This document shows positions 1-6,846 of a stretch of DNA of 11,447 nucleotides, piece after piece (position 1 is the first letter of the stretch; each line of letters opens with the position of its first letter). Under the pieces are notes generated by a model. That model was not told the DNA's origin. It saw only the letters and a list, made by a program, of their open reading frames with translations, and made no database searches. Location: positions 1 through 11,447 of the forward strand of contig JANXCJ010000059.1 of NCBI GenBank assembly GCA_025060275.1. The letters are read 5' to 3'. A program made the translations under genes and the position numbers. The DNA is from Bacteroidia bacterium (GTDB lineage Bacteria; Bacteroidota; Bacteroidia; SpSt-205).

Positions 1-995
1 TTCTTCGCTGGTATCTGGATTACGGTTATCAGCAGTTCTATAGAATTGGATTAGCTCGTCTATATGAACCGCTCCATGAACATGTACCCTGGAGCCGAGG
101 CAAAGGCTGGATTAGCCTTTCTCCGGGAACTCTGAGAGCTTTTCGCGTTGTAGCAGAAGACTTTGGAGGAAATAAGGCGGAAGTGATGCTCACACTAAGA
201 GGTGAAATTTCTCCGCCTACCCCTATTCCAAGGCGCCCTATGCTACCTAAGGCTCGTTGGAGCATAGAAGATGGGTATCTCTTAGCACAACTTCCTCTAC
301 GCACACCGAAGGGAGATACGGTTTCTCCTTACTCTCCCATGCGTCTAAGTGGAGTGATATTTGATACTTTATGGTCCCTGCAAGGGGAAGCTATTCCCAC
401 CTTTCTGCATGCATGTGTATTTCCGGGACATGAGACAGAGATAGTACTTATGCGAGGTTGCACACTTCGGATTTTTAGAGAGACCTTGCAAGAAACACTC
501 TACTGTAAGTTTAAACCTGTTCAGGTACCCTGGGGCAAAGGTTTTCTGATAGGGGACCCTTTAGTAGCGGTGCGCTTTCCAGCTGAATTAATTTGGGATA
601 TACCGCCGGACTTAGGCTCTTCTACCAAAACCTATCCCATCTTTCGTCCCGCAAGTGGGGGAGCATGGTCCCCCATCATCGGAAGCCGCAGAAATGGGGA
701 GAAATGGCACATTCCGGTACGCAATTGGGGAGAATATGGGCTCATGCGAGATACTTTTCCTCCCCGAATCAAACCTCTGCGCCCAGCCGGGCCTTATTAT
801 TTGGTACTAATAGAGGACTTAGGGAGCGGTGTTGATCCCTATACTCTGAAGGTAAGAGGTGAAAAAAGGTCCCTATTCCCTGAGTACTATGAACCACAAC
901 GGCTTCTATATCTGCCAAAACGGGAAGGACACCGCTTCTGGATCAAGGTTGCAGATAGGGTAGGTAACCATGTAACCAAAGAGGTAAGATTCTGA
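1..995 (+). CDS. M23-family metallopeptidase, C-terminal part (5' end outside window)
   Basis: The frame is open from the window edge (first whole codon at base 3) to TGA at 993-995, giving 330 codons, so this is the 3' part of a longer gene. The GTG/ATG at 183-188 lies inside conserved sequence and is not the start. The visible part matches the region that follows the LytM/M23 peptidase domain in Bacteroidota homologues. An Ig-like segment ends near residue 65 with an EDFGGNKAEV motif. A linker follows, then a final beta-rich domain (about residues 262-330) with the family pattern of a D/PP turn, EDLGSG, and a closing ADRVGNH before the last strand VRF. Family members are exported peptidoglycan endopeptidases. 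The zinc-binding HxxxD and HxH motifs and the signal peptide would lie upstream and cannot be checked, so this could be an inactive paralogue. The gene ends in a convergent gap facing the TonB receptor gene. Confidence 0.75.
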   Translation, partial: LRWYLDYGYQQFYRIGLARLYEPLHEHVPWSRGKGWISLSPGTLRAFRVVAEDFGGNKAEVMLTLRGEISPPTPIPRRPMLPKARWSIEDGYLLAQLPLRTPKGDTVSPYSPMRLSGVIFDTLWSLQGEAIPTFLHACVFPGHETEIVLMRGCTLRIFRETLQETLYCKFKPVQVPWGKGFLIGDPLVAVRFPAELIWDIPPDLGSSTKTYPIFRPASGGAWSPIIGSRRNGEKWHIPVRNWGEYGLMRDTFPPRIKPLRPAGPYYLVLIEDLGSGVDPYTLKVRGEKRSLFPEYYEPQRLLYLPKREGHRFWIKVADRVGNHVTKEVRF

Positions 996-1376
996 GAAGG
1001 CGGAAAAAAGAGAGCGACCCCAAAAGCCAGAACTACGAATAAGTGGCATAGCCTTTATTCAAAGCCTCTCTCTTATTCAGAAATTCTGGGTTTCTTGTCT
1101 GAAAAAGGCTCTTACCACTTGTATTTATAGGTTGCTCACGGGAATCTCACTTCTGTACCTTGTTTCCAGACTTAGGCTTTTGAACGGAGAAATTCATGGG
1201 CTGCCTACTGGGCAGGTAGCTCTTCTTAGGCATCCTCCTTTTAGAGTTCCACACTCTCACCTCCTCCCCAACCTTCGCTACGCAGAACTCTCCCTATATC
1301 TAACCTTGGATGATTTTACTCGCAGGTAAGCAGCATAGACTTGCCCCACTTTGTTATGTTCATGTCCTCTGGGATG
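996..1376. other. Convergent intergenic region, no convincing gene
   Basis: This 381-base gap lies between the stop codons of the M23 peptidase gene (+) and the TonB receptor gene (-). I see no tRNA, tmRNA, RNase P or SRP RNA signature and no T-tract terminator for either neighbour. One + frame stays open from 988 to TAA at 1327-1329 (113 sense codons). It has no ATG or GTG; its only usual start is a TTG at 1132, which would give 65 residues with no recognised motif, and no box or Shine-Dalgarno sequence precedes it. I do not call it a gene. The gap holds one long imperfect inverted repeat (separate entry) and two weaker ones: CTGCC/GGCAG at 1201-1215, and AGAGTTC/GAACTCT with arms at 1243-1249 and 1285-1291. 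Confidence 0.6.
1037..1126. repeat. Long imperfect inverted repeat / hairpin in the convergent gap
   Basis: Bases 1041-1061 and the reverse complement of 1100-1120 agree at 17 positions: a 6-base block (AAGTGG/CCACTT), a 3x4 internal loop, a 7-base block (AGCCTTT/AAAGGCT), one bulged A, then a 4-base block (TTCA/TGAA). Pairing can extend weakly outwards to about 1037 and 1126. The 38-base loop (1062-1099) may pair further through AAGCCT with GGGTTT, using wobbles. A second AGCCT copy at 1063-1067 could compete with 1050-1056 for the AGGCT at 1106-1110. No T-tract follows on either strand, so it is not a standard rho-independent terminator. It may be a shared 3'-end structure for the two convergent transcripts, a small structured RNA, or a decayed inverted-repeat element. 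The sequence does not decide which. Confidence 0.5.
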
Positions 1377-3152
1377 CTACAAGTTCAATTCTATTCGTCC
1401 ATACAAGCGTCTTCCTGGCATAGGATAGCCCTGTATAATCTGATAGGAAGCGTTGGCAAGATTTTCTATCCCTATTTCTAATCCATGTCTTTTATATATG
1501 TATCGCACGAGGCAACTGTGAAGTAAATATGCCTTCAGTATGGTATAAGAGGTAACCGCCAAACCGCTCAGACGCCAGCTTATATATTGACCCTGATAGG
1601 ATAGAACCCACCTCTTCGGCTTGTACAGCAAGCCCCAACTCGCTGTATAAGGAGGAGTGTAAGGAAGTAACTCTCCTTGCGTAAAGGAGTAATCTCTGGC
1701 TATTAGATAGGTACCGCTTCCCCATACCTTCCAATCTCCTTTATCATAAACCCAGCGCCCTTCGGCACCTTGGCTTATCACATAACCTAAACTGTATGCT
1801 TGCCATCGCACAGGCGATAGAGGCACTGTAACAATACGATTGCGAGTTTGCACCATAAAAAGGGCCCCATAAAAGTTCCAGCCCTTTATACGCTTTTCTA
1901 AAAATAGCTGCAATTGAAGAGATGTTTCCGGGGGTAGAAAAGGATTTCCGTAGCCTACCCAGTACCGCTCCCATAAGCTTGGGAAACGCACGCCCCTAAG
2001 AAGCTCCATCCCTAAATATTTTATTCCTCCCCTTATCAAAAGCGAAAACTGCGGCGAGAAGCGGCTAAGGCTCGTTAGGCGTCCCTCTGCCCGAATATAG
2101 CCCTTACCAAGGTTGCGCTGCAGTGCCATTATAGAGGCAATTTCCGCTTGATGGAGCCGAGAAAGAGGTACAAAGCCTTTTCCCATGCGATTGCTCCACA
2201 CCTGATCTACAGCGCCATATAAACTGACATATCCTTGCCAAAGCGAAGTAGGGGGACGCCACTCCCTAATGAGGTGGGCTTGAAGGCTATGAAGGTGGCT
2301 CCATCCCTGCATTCTTACTATGTCTATATGTTTGAGGTATTCTGCTGCGTGTTGGAGACGAAGTAGCAAGGGGCCTATATAAAATTCACCTGACTGAATT
2401 AACTGACTCTGAGAGAGAAACTCTGCAGGGCCTCCAACAACCCCTACAACAATAGGAGGTGGAACCTGTTGTCTGCCTTGGTAAGCCCAAAACGTATATT
2501 GTGTTCTTCTTTTCTTGTATGAAAAAGCACCTTGAACATACTGGTAAGAAGCGCTGTCTCTTCTTCCGACCACGGGTTCTGAGAAATCGTAGTTGTTCTC
2601 AACGGAGAGGGCTGCCGCCTGTATAAGCCAGGTAGGATTTTCATAGAGCGCATCAAGGGCTAATTCTCCGAAGCTACCCACCTGCACTGCCACTCGCCTT
2701 CTATAACTTTCAGGATACCACCTCAAGCTCAATATTCCTATTGCACCCGGGGACACAGCTAACTGACCACCCCCCGAGAAACATACTTCACGCAAGCCAG
2801 ATAGGTAAAAAGGAGCTAAATTCACTATTCCTAATGTGGGCGCCCGCAGGGGCAGGTCTTGAAAAGAAACAGCAGTGAGTGGAGCGCCCATACCTCTTAT
2901 GGATAGAGTCTTCAGACTGCCTTGACCCCCATAATCCCGCAAATACACTCCTTCTACCTGCGCCAGAAGCTGTACTATATGAGTCCCAGGTACATTCCAA
3001 CCTGTATTATCTGCTTTCCACCGCTTAAGCCTCAGAGGCGCCTCTTCTACTATTTTGACAGAAGGAAAAAAGTACTCCCTACCCTGAAGAGAGTCTTTTT
3101 GAGCAGCCCCTTTACTAAGAAGCCAGATAAGGAGCCAAAACCAACGCCACAA
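1377..3152 (-). CDS. TonB-dependent outer-membrane receptor
   Basis: The 591-residue protein has a short signal peptide (residues 1-17, hydrophobic WLLIWLL core, likely cut before Gln18), a possible TonB-box stretch near 31-37 (SVKIVEE) and a plug domain at about 45-145, including QLLAQVEGVYLRDYG and LSIRGMG, followed by GLREVCFSGGG. An aromatic-rich beta barrel runs to the C terminus (IENLANASYQ, PGRRLYGRIELNL). It lacks the N-terminal carboxypeptidase-like extension of SusC-type receptors, and its size is close to BtuB or siderophore receptors. The substrate cannot be named. The start must be the TTG at 3150-3152: an in-frame TAA lies three codons upstream, and the signal peptide begins there with no other start codon nearby. 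That puts the first 38 bases inside the 3' end of hppA in another frame, which suggests translational coupling. The last residue is Leu rather than the usual aromatic. No cobalamin riboswitch is possible directly upstream, because that sequence is hppA coding. Confidence 0.87.
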   Translation of the reverse strand: MWRWFWLLIWLLSKGAAQKDSLQGREYFFPSVKIVEEAPLRLKRWKADNTGWNVPGTHIVQLLAQVEGVYLRDYGGQGSLKTLSIRGMGAPLTAVSFQDLPLRAPTLGIVNLAPFYLSGLREVCFSGGGQLAVSPGAIGILSLRWYPESYRRRVAVQVGSFGELALDALYENPTWLIQAAALSVENNYDFSEPVVGRRDSASYQYVQGAFSYKKRRTQYTFWAYQGRQQVPPPIVVGVVGGPAEFLSQSQLIQSGEFYIGPLLLRLQHAAEYLKHIDIVRMQGWSHLHSLQAHLIREWRPPTSLWQGYVSLYGAVDQVWSNRMGKGFVPLSRLHQAEIASIMALQRNLGKGYIRAEGRLTSLSRFSPQFSLLIRGGIKYLGMELLRGVRFPSLWERYWVGYGNPFLPPETSLQLQLFLEKRIKGWNFYGALFMVQTRNRIVTVPLSPVRWQAYSLGYVISQGAEGRWVYDKGDWKVWGSGTYLIARDYSFTQGELLPYTPPYTASWGLLYKPKRWVLSYQGQYISWRLSGLAVTSYTILKAYLLHSCLVRYIYKRHGLEIGIENLANASYQIIQGYPMPGRRLYGRIELNL

Positions 3153-5220
3153 TGCCTGTTAGCTTTACGAGGATGTTCATGGAAGGACCTGAGGTGTCTT
3201 TGAGGGGGTCACCTACTGTATCCCCCGTAACAGCAGCTTTATGAGGCTCGGATTTCTTGTAGTAAGTCTGCCCCTCTATGGTGATACCTTTCTCAAAAGA
3301 CTTTTTAGCATTATCCCATGCCCCTCCTGCATTACTCTGAAAGAGTCCCAAGAGCACACCTGTAACAGTTACGCCCGCCATATATCCCCCTAATACCTCT
3401 GCCCCAAATCCCAAGCCTACAGCAGCAGGGACCAATAACGCAAGTGCCCCTGGAGGTACCATTTGTCTGAGGGCAGCTTGAGTAGATATACTAACACATC
3501 GCTCATATGCAGGCTCAGCTTTTCCCTCCATCAGACCAGGAATCTCTCGGAATTGACGCCGAACCTCCTTGACCATATCCATGGCAGCGCGCCCTACAGC
3601 AGCTATGGCGAGTGAGGAAAAGAGAAAGGGTATCATCGCTCCTATCAAAAGTCCCGCAAGCACAGGGGCTTTGTATATGTTTATTCCCGGAATGTCAGCC
3701 ACCCCCACATAGGCTGCAAATAGCGCAAGAGCAGTCAGAGCCGCCGAAGCGATAGCAAAACCTTTCCCCATAGCTGCCGTAGTGTTTCCCACAGCGTCTA
3801 AAATATCTGTCTTTCCTCGCACTTCCTCGGGCAATCCGCTCATTTCGGCGATTCCACCTGCATTATCTGCTATCGGACCAAAAGCATCAATAGTGAGTTG
3901 CATAGCCGTAGTGCTCATCATTCCTGTGGCTGCTATTGCCACTCCATACAGGCCTGCTAAAGCATAGGCTCCAATAATCCCGCTGGCCATCAGCAGGGCA
4001 GGCAAAGCCGTAGACTCCATTCCCACCGCTATGCCCCCTAGGATGTTTGTAGCGTGCCCAGTGAGAGAACGATGAACAATTGACGTCACAGGACGATGTC
4101 CCATTCCAGTATAGTATTCTGTTATCCAGCTCATTAGGGCTCCCACGACTAGTCCAATCCCAATAGCCCCAAAGACCGCTAAGGGCTGTACCTGGTGGCC
4201 CCTCAATTCCACACTGGAGGGAAGTATCCACTTTACCAGCCAATAGGAAGCTACTACCGTCATGAGAATGGTGCCCCAATTACCTATGTTTAGAGCATTT
4301 TGAACCTGCTGGGGGCCTCCCCCTTCTCGCACTCTGACAAAGAAGGTAGCTATTATTGAGAAAAAGAGACCAATCCCCGCTAAAGATAGAGGAAGGAGCA
4401 CAGGTCCTAACCCCTTCGCACTTTGCACCATCTCACCTCCCAAGACCATCGTGGCAAGGATGGTAGCCACATATGAACCAAATAAATCAGCTCCCATTCC
4501 CGCAATATCCCCTACATTATCCCCAACATTATCAGCAATGACAGCAGGATTACGAGGATCATCCTCTGGGATGCCTGCCTCAATTTTACCCACAAGGTCT
4601 GCACCTACATCTGCGGCTTTGGTGTATATGCCACCTCCCACCCTGGCAAAGAGAGCTATACTTTCTGCCCCTAAGGAAAACCCTGTGATCACTTCTATTA
4701 CGCGGGATGTTTCCCTACTTAGCGGGTCTCCGCCAGTAAAAATCCATAGAAAGACTATCAAGAGTCCCCCTAACCCTAAGACTGCCAAAGAAGCTACACC
4801 TATACCCATAACAGAACCTCCATGAAAGGCAATAGCAAATGCCCGCGTAAGAGAACTGCGAGCCGCGTTACAGGTCCGCACATTAGCCTTCGTTGCGATG
4901 TGCATTCCAATATACCCCGCTAAAGCCGAGGTAAAAGCCCCTACTAAAAAAGCTACAGCTATAAGAGGATGAGAAGAAGCACCTGATTGGGATTGAAGGG
5001 TGCCACTATACGCTAAAAGTGCTGCAACAATAAGTGCAAATACCCCCAATACACGCCATTCTGCTTTCAGAAAAGCCAGAGCCCCCCTCGCTATGTAACT
5101 AGCAATTTGCTGCATGCGAGGCTCCCCTGTCGGCTGAGCCAATATCCAGCGAATCCTCCATAGAAGAAATAGTAATCCTACTCCCCCTAATCCCAAAGGA
5201 AGCCATAAAAATGCATTCAT
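3115..5220 (-). CDS. hppA: Membrane-bound pyrophosphatase, predicted K+-dependent and H+-pumping
   Basis: This 701-residue, roughly 16-helix inner-membrane protein hydrolyses pyrophosphate and pumps a cation; the length is normal for bacterial members. Active-site motifs are intact: DVGADLVGKIE at 204-214, EDDPRNPAVIADNVGDNVGD at 219-238, GPIADNAGGIAEM at 448-460, and GGAWDNAKK plus GDTVGDPLKDTSGPS near the C terminus. GNTT (478-481) is followed by Ala482 and Gly485, the pair found in K+-dependent members (K+-independent ones have Lys and Thr). The gate region has Arg193, Asp245 and Lys686. Gly248 and Ala252 occupy the usual helix-6 glutamate positions, a glutamate sits on helix 5 at Glu186, and Asn682 replaces the Asp of Na+ pumps. 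I infer proton pumping from these. The gene starts 13 bases after the permease stop and its end overlaps the TonB receptor start, so an operon is likely. No Shine-Dalgarno sequence precedes the ATG; a TAAATTTG box does. Confidence 0.96.
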   Translation of the reverse strand: MNAFLWLPLGLGGVGLLFLLWRIRWILAQPTGEPRMQQIASYIARGALAFLKAEWRVLGVFALIVAALLAYSGTLQSQSGASSHPLIAVAFLVGAFTSALAGYIGMHIATKANVRTCNAARSSLTRAFAIAFHGGSVMGIGVASLAVLGLGGLLIVFLWIFTGGDPLSRETSRVIEVITGFSLGAESIALFARVGGGIYTKAADVGADLVGKIEAGIPEDDPRNPAVIADNVGDNVGDIAGMGADLFGSYVATILATMVLGGEMVQSAKGLGPVLLPLSLAGIGLFFSIIATFFVRVREGGGPQQVQNALNIGNWGTILMTVVASYWLVKWILPSSVELRGHQVQPLAVFGAIGIGLVVGALMSWITEYYTGMGHRPVTSIVHRSLTGHATNILGGIAVGMESTALPALLMASGIIGAYALAGLYGVAIAATGMMSTTAMQLTIDAFGPIADNAGGIAEMSGLPEEVRGKTDILDAVGNTTAAMGKGFAIASAALTALALFAAYVGVADIPGINIYKAPVLAGLLIGAMIPFLFSSLAIAAVGRAAMDMVKEVRRQFREIPGLMEGKAEPAYERCVSISTQAALRQMVPPGALALLVPAAVGLGFGAEVLGGYMAGVTVTGVLLGLFQSNAGGAWDNAKKSFEKGITIEGQTYYKKSEPHKAAVTGDTVGDPLKDTSGPSMNILVKLTGIVALVLAPYLAS

Positions 5221-5228
5221 ACAGGGGG

Positions 5229-5236
5229 CAAATTTA
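5229..5236 (-). promoter_or_regulatory. TAAATTTG box before hppA
   Basis: Read on the minus strand this is TAAATTTG, an exact match to the Bacteroidota -7 consensus TAnnTTTG, ending 8 bases before the hppA ATG. Its TAA is also the stop codon of the upstream permease, so partial overlap with coding sequence may explain it. No -33 TTG is evident. If active, transcription would begin close to the start codon. Confidence 0.4.
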
Positions 5237-6718
5237 TTGGGTCGTAGTACTTCGTAGCTTACTCCGACCTCTACTGTATAGGAAATAGACTAATAAGCCT
5301 ATTAGGGCCCAGATGCCAAATGCTATAAGGCTTTCTCTACGGGCTTGAATCATGAGAAAAATATTTATTGCCACACCTCCAAGGGAAACTACGGGCCATA
5401 GGGGCGCTTTATAGGGTCTCTCCAGCTCCGGGCGCTTGATGCGCAGAATAAATACGGACAGAGAGACGAGCGTAAAAGCAAGAAGAGTGCCCAGACTCGT
5501 AAGCTCAGAAACATTTACTATAGGTACAAACGTAGCTGTAAGGGACATAATAGCCCCTACAAGTAGAGTACTACGAAAAGGAGTTCTATAGCGAGGATGT
5601 ATGTACCCAAAAATAGAATTCGGAAGAAGTCCATCTCGGGCCATCGCAAGGAATATTCGAGTCTGACCCAATAACATCACCATCATCACGGATATAAGAC
5701 CCGCTACGGCAGCAAAGGTGATCAGATAAGTAGCCCAGCCCACTCCAGCTCCTGCAAAGGCAGAAGCCACAGGAGCTCGCTCATCCAGAGATTTGTAAGG
5801 TACCATCCCTGTAAGCACTAATGAAACTCCTATGTATAGGCAGGTAGTAATTAGTAAGGAAGCCACAATCGCAAAGGGCACATCTCTCCGTGGATTTATT
5901 GCTTCACCCGCCTGGGTCGAGACGGCATCAAAACCGATATAAGCAAAGAAGACAATCGTGGCCGCTGTAAATATTCCAGCCCATCCATAATGCACATTTC
6001 CTATCTCGTCTATTTCTGCCGGGGGTATAAATGGCTTCCAGTTTTGCGCATTTATAAAAAATAAGCCTGCCAAAATCACAAATAACACTGCCCCTACTTT
6101 GATAAACACAATGAGATTATTAGTAGAGGCAGTCTCTTTTATACCTCTTATAAGTATGCCCACAACTATCCAAGAGATAATAAAGCCGGGTATATTCGCT
6201 GAGAAGGAGGGGGGCTCAATACCTACCTCTCGGGCCTTTTTTATGGCTGTATAGGGGTCATTCAAGAGCCATTTAGGCACCTCAATGTTGAAAAGGTGAA
6301 GGAGTTTCTCAAAATATCCACTCCATGCCACGGCTACTGTCGTAGCCCCCATCATATATTCTAAAATGAGATTCCACCCAATAATCCATGCTATTATCTC
6401 GCCTACCGTAGCATAAGAATAAGCATATGCTGATCCCTCCACGGGTACAATGCTGGCAAGCTCAGCATAAGCCAGAGCGGCCAAAAGGCATGCAAAACCC
6501 GCTATTAGAAACGAAAGCGCCAATGCCGGTCCCGCATAAAGTTTCGCCGCTACTCCAGTTAGAGTAAAGATGCCTCCTCCGATGATGGCTCCTATACCCA
6601 AGGATACCAGTGACCAACGCCCTAAGGCACGGCGAAGCCCGCTCTCTTGTGCTTCTTTCTGATATGTTTCTACAGGTTTCGTACGAAAAAGGCTCTGCCA
6701 GAAACTAGCTTCCGCCAT
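5234..6718 (-). CDS. APC-family amino-acid permease (cationic amino-acid transporter-like)
   Basis: This 494-residue polytopic protein belongs to the amino acid-polyamine-organocation superfamily. The N-terminal cytoplasmic tail leads into helix 1 with the substrate-loop motif GIGAIIGGGIF at 41-51. Then come VPVEGSAYAYSY (91-102) in helix 3, the broken helix 6 with FFAYIGFDAVSTQAGEAINP (257-276), GQTRIFLAMARDGLLP (351-366) and RPELERPYKAPLWP (429-442) before the last helices. This order is typical of the bacterial CAT/YfnA type, which imports amino acids by proton symport or exchange across the inner membrane. The exact substrate cannot be told. Twelve or more helices are expected. The ATG at 6716-6718 is preceded by a promoter-like TAATTTTG with an upstream TTTG. 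A terminator for ahcY separates it from the gene upstream, so it probably begins the permease-hppA-receptor transcription unit. Confidence 0.92.
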   Translation of the reverse strand: MAEASFWQSLFRTKPVETYQKEAQESGLRRALGRWSLVSLGIGAIIGGGIFTLTGVAAKLYAGPALALSFLIAGFACLLAALAYAELASIVPVEGSAYAYSYATVGEIIAWIIGWNLILEYMMGATTVAVAWSGYFEKLLHLFNIEVPKWLLNDPYTAIKKAREVGIEPPSFSANIPGFIISWIVVGILIRGIKETASTNNLIVFIKVGAVLFVILAGLFFINAQNWKPFIPPAEIDEIGNVHYGWAGIFTAATIVFFAYIGFDAVSTQAGEAINPRRDVPFAIVASLLITTCLYIGVSLVLTGMVPYKSLDERAPVASAFAGAGVGWATYLITFAAVAGLISVMMVMLLGQTRIFLAMARDGLLPNSIFGYIHPRYRTPFRSTLLVGAIMSLTATFVPIVNVSELTSLGTLLAFTLVSLSVFILRIKRPELERPYKAPLWPVVSLGGVAINIFLMIQARRESLIAFGIWALIGLLVYFLYSRGRSKLRSTTTQ

Positions 6719-6722
6719 CGTC

Positions 6723-6750
6723 CAAAATTACAGCTTAATTTTTTCACAAA
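6723..6750 (-). promoter_or_regulatory. Bacteroidota-type promoter before the amino-acid permease
   Basis: On the minus strand TTTG (6747-6750) is followed after 16 bases by TAATTTTG (6723-6730), matching the -33/-7 pattern TTTG...TAnnTTTG with a spacer at the short end of the usual range. The -7 box ends only 4 bases before the permease ATG, so the message would have almost no leader. It lies just after the ahcY terminator, where a new promoter is expected. Confidence 0.55.
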
Positions 6751-6783
6751 CCTTCCCCATATTCCAGAAAAATTTATATGAGT

Positions 6784-6822
6784 AAATAAAAAGGGGGTAG
6801 CTGTCCTAATGCAGCTACCCCC
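6784..6822 (-). terminator. Rho-independent terminator of ahcY
   Basis: A perfect 11-base inverted repeat, GGGGGTAGCTG (6793-6803) and CAGCTACCCCC (6812-6822), encloses an 8-base loop. On the minus strand it is followed by a run of five T (6788-6792) and further T-rich sequence to 6784. It begins 24 bases beyond the ahcY stop codon and insulates the permease operon from ahcY. No matching T-tract lies on the + side. Confidence 0.93.
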
Positions 6823-6846
6823 AGATAAGAGATTACGGGCGGGTGA

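Noticed and set aside
38..304. 88-codon minus-strand open frame at the left edge
   Set aside because: It is antisense to the M23 peptidase coding frame, which is supported by family resemblance.
1201..1215. CTGCC/GGCAG small stem-loop
   Set aside because: Only five base pairs and no T-tract; too weak to call a terminator or RNA on its own.
1243..1291. AGAGTTC/GAACTCT inverted repeat
   Set aside because: The 7-base arms are 35 bases apart with no supporting inner pairing; chance is a fair explanation.
1377..3152. Assigning the TonB receptor as BtuB (vitamin B12)
   Set aside because: Length is similar, but no cobalamin riboswitch or B12 genes are nearby and no substrate-specific motif is recognisable.
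3887..4279. 130-codon minus-strand open frame in another frame of hppA
   Set aside because: It is an alternative frame of a strongly conserved gene and resembles no family.
4451..4825. 124-codon + strand open frame
   Set aside because: It lies wholly antisense to conserved active-site codons of hppA, with low-complexity Pro/Ser/Ile composition typical of a shadow frame.
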